Origin: Owenia fusiformis
Lineage: Eukaryota > Annelida > Polychaeta > Sabellida > Oweniidae
Assembly (NCBI GenBank): GCA_903813345.2
Contig: CAIIXF020000006.1
Span: 16,558,348 to 16,622,347 of the forward strand
Direction: 5' to 3'
DNA: 64,000 nucleotides
The position numbers and the translations under genes are program-made. Under the pieces are notes generated by a model, which was given only the letters and a program-made list of their open reading frames with translations, ran no database searches and was not told the DNA's origin. Within the stretch, counting starts at the first letter, position 1. Each line of letters starts with the position of its first letter. Of this stretch, positions 62,475-64,000 are shown piece after piece.

Positions 62475-63460
62475 TATTATTCAATGCTTTATTGTACTAA
62501 AAATCCCTTTCGGGTGAGTGTACAGCAAATAAACACGATAAAATAAAAATAAAACTATACATACAATTACAATAACATACAATGCAAATTTTACATGGCA
62601 TATAATGACAATATAATGTGATTGACTGATCATTAGATGTATACCAACAACTACTATTAGCCTATATATTTATATCGATAATATAGTTGATCTCTTTTCA
62701 ATTATTTCATAAAGGTATTTTGCAAAGGCGATACACATGTTACCCTCAGCATTAAACATATAATAAGCCTTTTCTTCGGTAGTCAATACAGTTAGATTTG
62801 GGCAAATCGAATTAAACGTATCAAAGTATTCATATCTCATTTTTTCCAATTTTTGACACTCAAAAATAAAATGAGTTTCCGTACCAGTGTTGATTTTACA
62901 TAATTTGCATTTTCTTTGATCTCTCGGAATTATTGGTCTTATATATCTTCCTCGCTCTATTTCTAAATTGTGTGCACTTATTCTTAATCGCGTCATAGAT
63001 TTCCTAAGTTCAGGGTTCTTTATTAAATTCAAATATGGTTCTTTTCCCCATCGTTGTTTGATATTATTCAAAAATTCTAATTTCCCTTTATTATCATTGA
63101 CAGTTTTTTCCCAATATTTTATATATCTTTTTTCTAGGATTTTCTTAATATCAAGCGGTTTGCTATTAATGTAATTTTTATCTTGTGGTTGAACATATGC
63201 CATTATTCTATCAATGTCATAGTACCATGATGGTTGATTATGAACTTTTGATAGTTCAATACTATCTGCATATGCATTAATTAGTAATGAACTCGTTCCT
63301 TCATTTTCTATATGATCTAAGTATTTAACTTGTTGGTAAAATATATTGATAAACAGAGGGAATCTACTTAACTCACCCATCGTAGCTAAATTACTCGTTT
63401 TTCTATGCACCCCTAATATAAACTTCAAAAAAGATAGATGTAGTAATTCCGGTGGAAGTG
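62475..63460 (-). pseudogene. Non-LTR retrotransposon C-terminal fragment
   Basis: About 260 codons: LKFILGVHRKTSNLATMGEL, GELSRFPLFIN, a long linker with WEKTVNDNKGKLEFLNNIKQ, then MTRLRISAHNLEIERGRYI and a zinc-binding CKLCKINTGTETHFIFEC. Stop at 62670; the 3' UTR ends near 62475 with CAATAAAGCATTGAATAATAA. 5'-truncated near 63460. Same broad clade as 11483-12237 but clearly diverged. Lies just upstream of the first visible SERGEF exon, presumably in its intron. Confidence 0.75.
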
Positions 63461-63642
63461 ACTTGTTTATATCACTACGGTACTGTAGACAAACTCAACA
63501 TTAGGATAATTTGTTTTGCCACATGATATCTTACTTTTCTCGACTTCTCAATTTGGCAAAAATGTGTCAAAATCAACTTCCATGGTGCTTATTAGGTGAT
63601 GCGCACTTATAACAGAGAATATGGTATATTTTTTTCTTTCAG

Positions 63643-63769
63643 GGAGCCAACAGCTATGGACAACTGGGACAAGGGCATATAGATGACAAGTTTTTGCCTA
63701 CTCTTTTGCCAACAAATGAATGCATCTTTTCTTTGAGTGGTGGTGGAGGACACACCCTTGCAATAACAG
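63643..63769 (+). CDS. SERGEF: SERGEF-like RCC1-repeat exon
   Basis: 127-bp exon with acceptor TTTCTTTCAG and donor GTATTG. Encodes GANSYGQLGQGHIDDKFLP, the blade signature of RCC1 repeats, and GGGGHTLAIT. Human SERGEF has the equivalent GANSYGQLGLGH and GGGGHS close to its N-terminus, a better match than other RCC1 proteins I know. SERGEF (DelGEF) is a cytosolic/nuclear RCC1-fold protein linked to secretion and the exocyst. The exon ends with one base (phase 1), completed by the next exon. The upstream exon supplying the start was not found. Confidence 0.75.
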
Positions 63770-63887
63770 GTATTGCAGTATTTAAGTTAATTGTTGGTTA
63801 CACATGTATTGGGTTATCTGTAAAATATAACTATATTATTAGTATTTGCATACTTCATGGTTTTGCTAATTAAGTGTTATGTTTCAG

Positions 63888-64000
63888 AAACTGGGAAGTT
63901 AATGTCATGTGGTTGGAACAATAAGGGTCAGTTAGGTCTTGGTCATACTAACAACATCTTCAATCTGTCTTATGTAGACCTCCCTAGTAAAATCATCAAG
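63888..64000 (+). CDS. SERGEF: SERGEF-like RCC1-repeat exon (partial, runs off the right edge)
   Basis: Acceptor TTTCAG at 63887. Completes Glu and continues TGKLMSCGWNNKGQLGLGHT, another RCC1 blade, then YVDLPSKIIK. In human SERGEF the matching block is CGLNKDGQLGLGHT. Frame agrees with the previous exon. Intron 63770-63887 is AT-rich. Confidence 0.78.

Noticed and set aside
62968-63174. Plus-strand ORF opposite the LINE fragment
   Set aside because: Antisense shadow of the LINE coding sequence.

Overview
This is an AT-rich, intron-bearing animal genome window, most likely from a marine invertebrate (a mollusc or other lophotrochozoan, or an invertebrate deuterostome; the sequence alone does not decide). 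Two conserved host genes bracket it. On the left, on the minus strand, are the 5' exons of the CCAAT-binding subunit gene NFYA, with a noncoding first exon and a promoter carrying CCAAT, ETS-like and paired ZNF143-like motifs. On the far right, on the plus strand, are two exons of an RCC1-repeat protein that best matches SERGEF. Nearly all of the ~60 kb between them is mobile DNA, gene debris and recent segmental duplication.

Layout. 1-4300: NFYA exons with two small TTA-flanked MITEs and the promoter. 4902-11810: a 3.45-kb unit in direct tandem duplication, each copy carrying two foldback elements with 8-bp target duplications, a TTAA-flanked palindromic MITE and a LINE 3' end. 13026-13561: a 536-bp foldback element with a 5-bp target duplication. 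14.3-16.7 kb: two different, broken Ty3/Gypsy elements joined end to end. 17.4-28.3 kb: a mosaic of partial repeat copies holding unknown protein-coding modules, two tRNA-Cys-like genes, an L1-type ORF1 with an unusual C-terminal domain, and a spliced, broken P-loop ATPase resembling A32/HerA-type packaging ATPases. This is the best candidate for an undescribed virus-like element. 29101-31944: a DNA transposon with 26-bp terminal inverted repeats and a decayed transposase. 32261-37948: an Ngaro/PAT-type tyrosine-recombinase retrotransposon with its full split direct repeat architecture.

38-59 kb: small unknown ORFs, a Gypsy integrase piece, then a second tandem duplication (42199-51815 and 51816-58321). 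Its left copy received a 3.14-kb double Helentron-like insertion, and the two copies differ by a 29-bp micro-inversion. 58.8-62.3 kb: remnants of SAP/SWIM/YqaJ proteins and inverted repeats. 62.5-63.5 kb: a LINE tail in front of SERGEF.

Only NFYA, SERGEF and perhaps the tRNA-Cys genes look like working host genes. The Ngaro element looks young, since its repeats match by eye, but it carries two probable disabling changes. Gene identities rest on reading translations by eye and on memory of families; no database search was possible.
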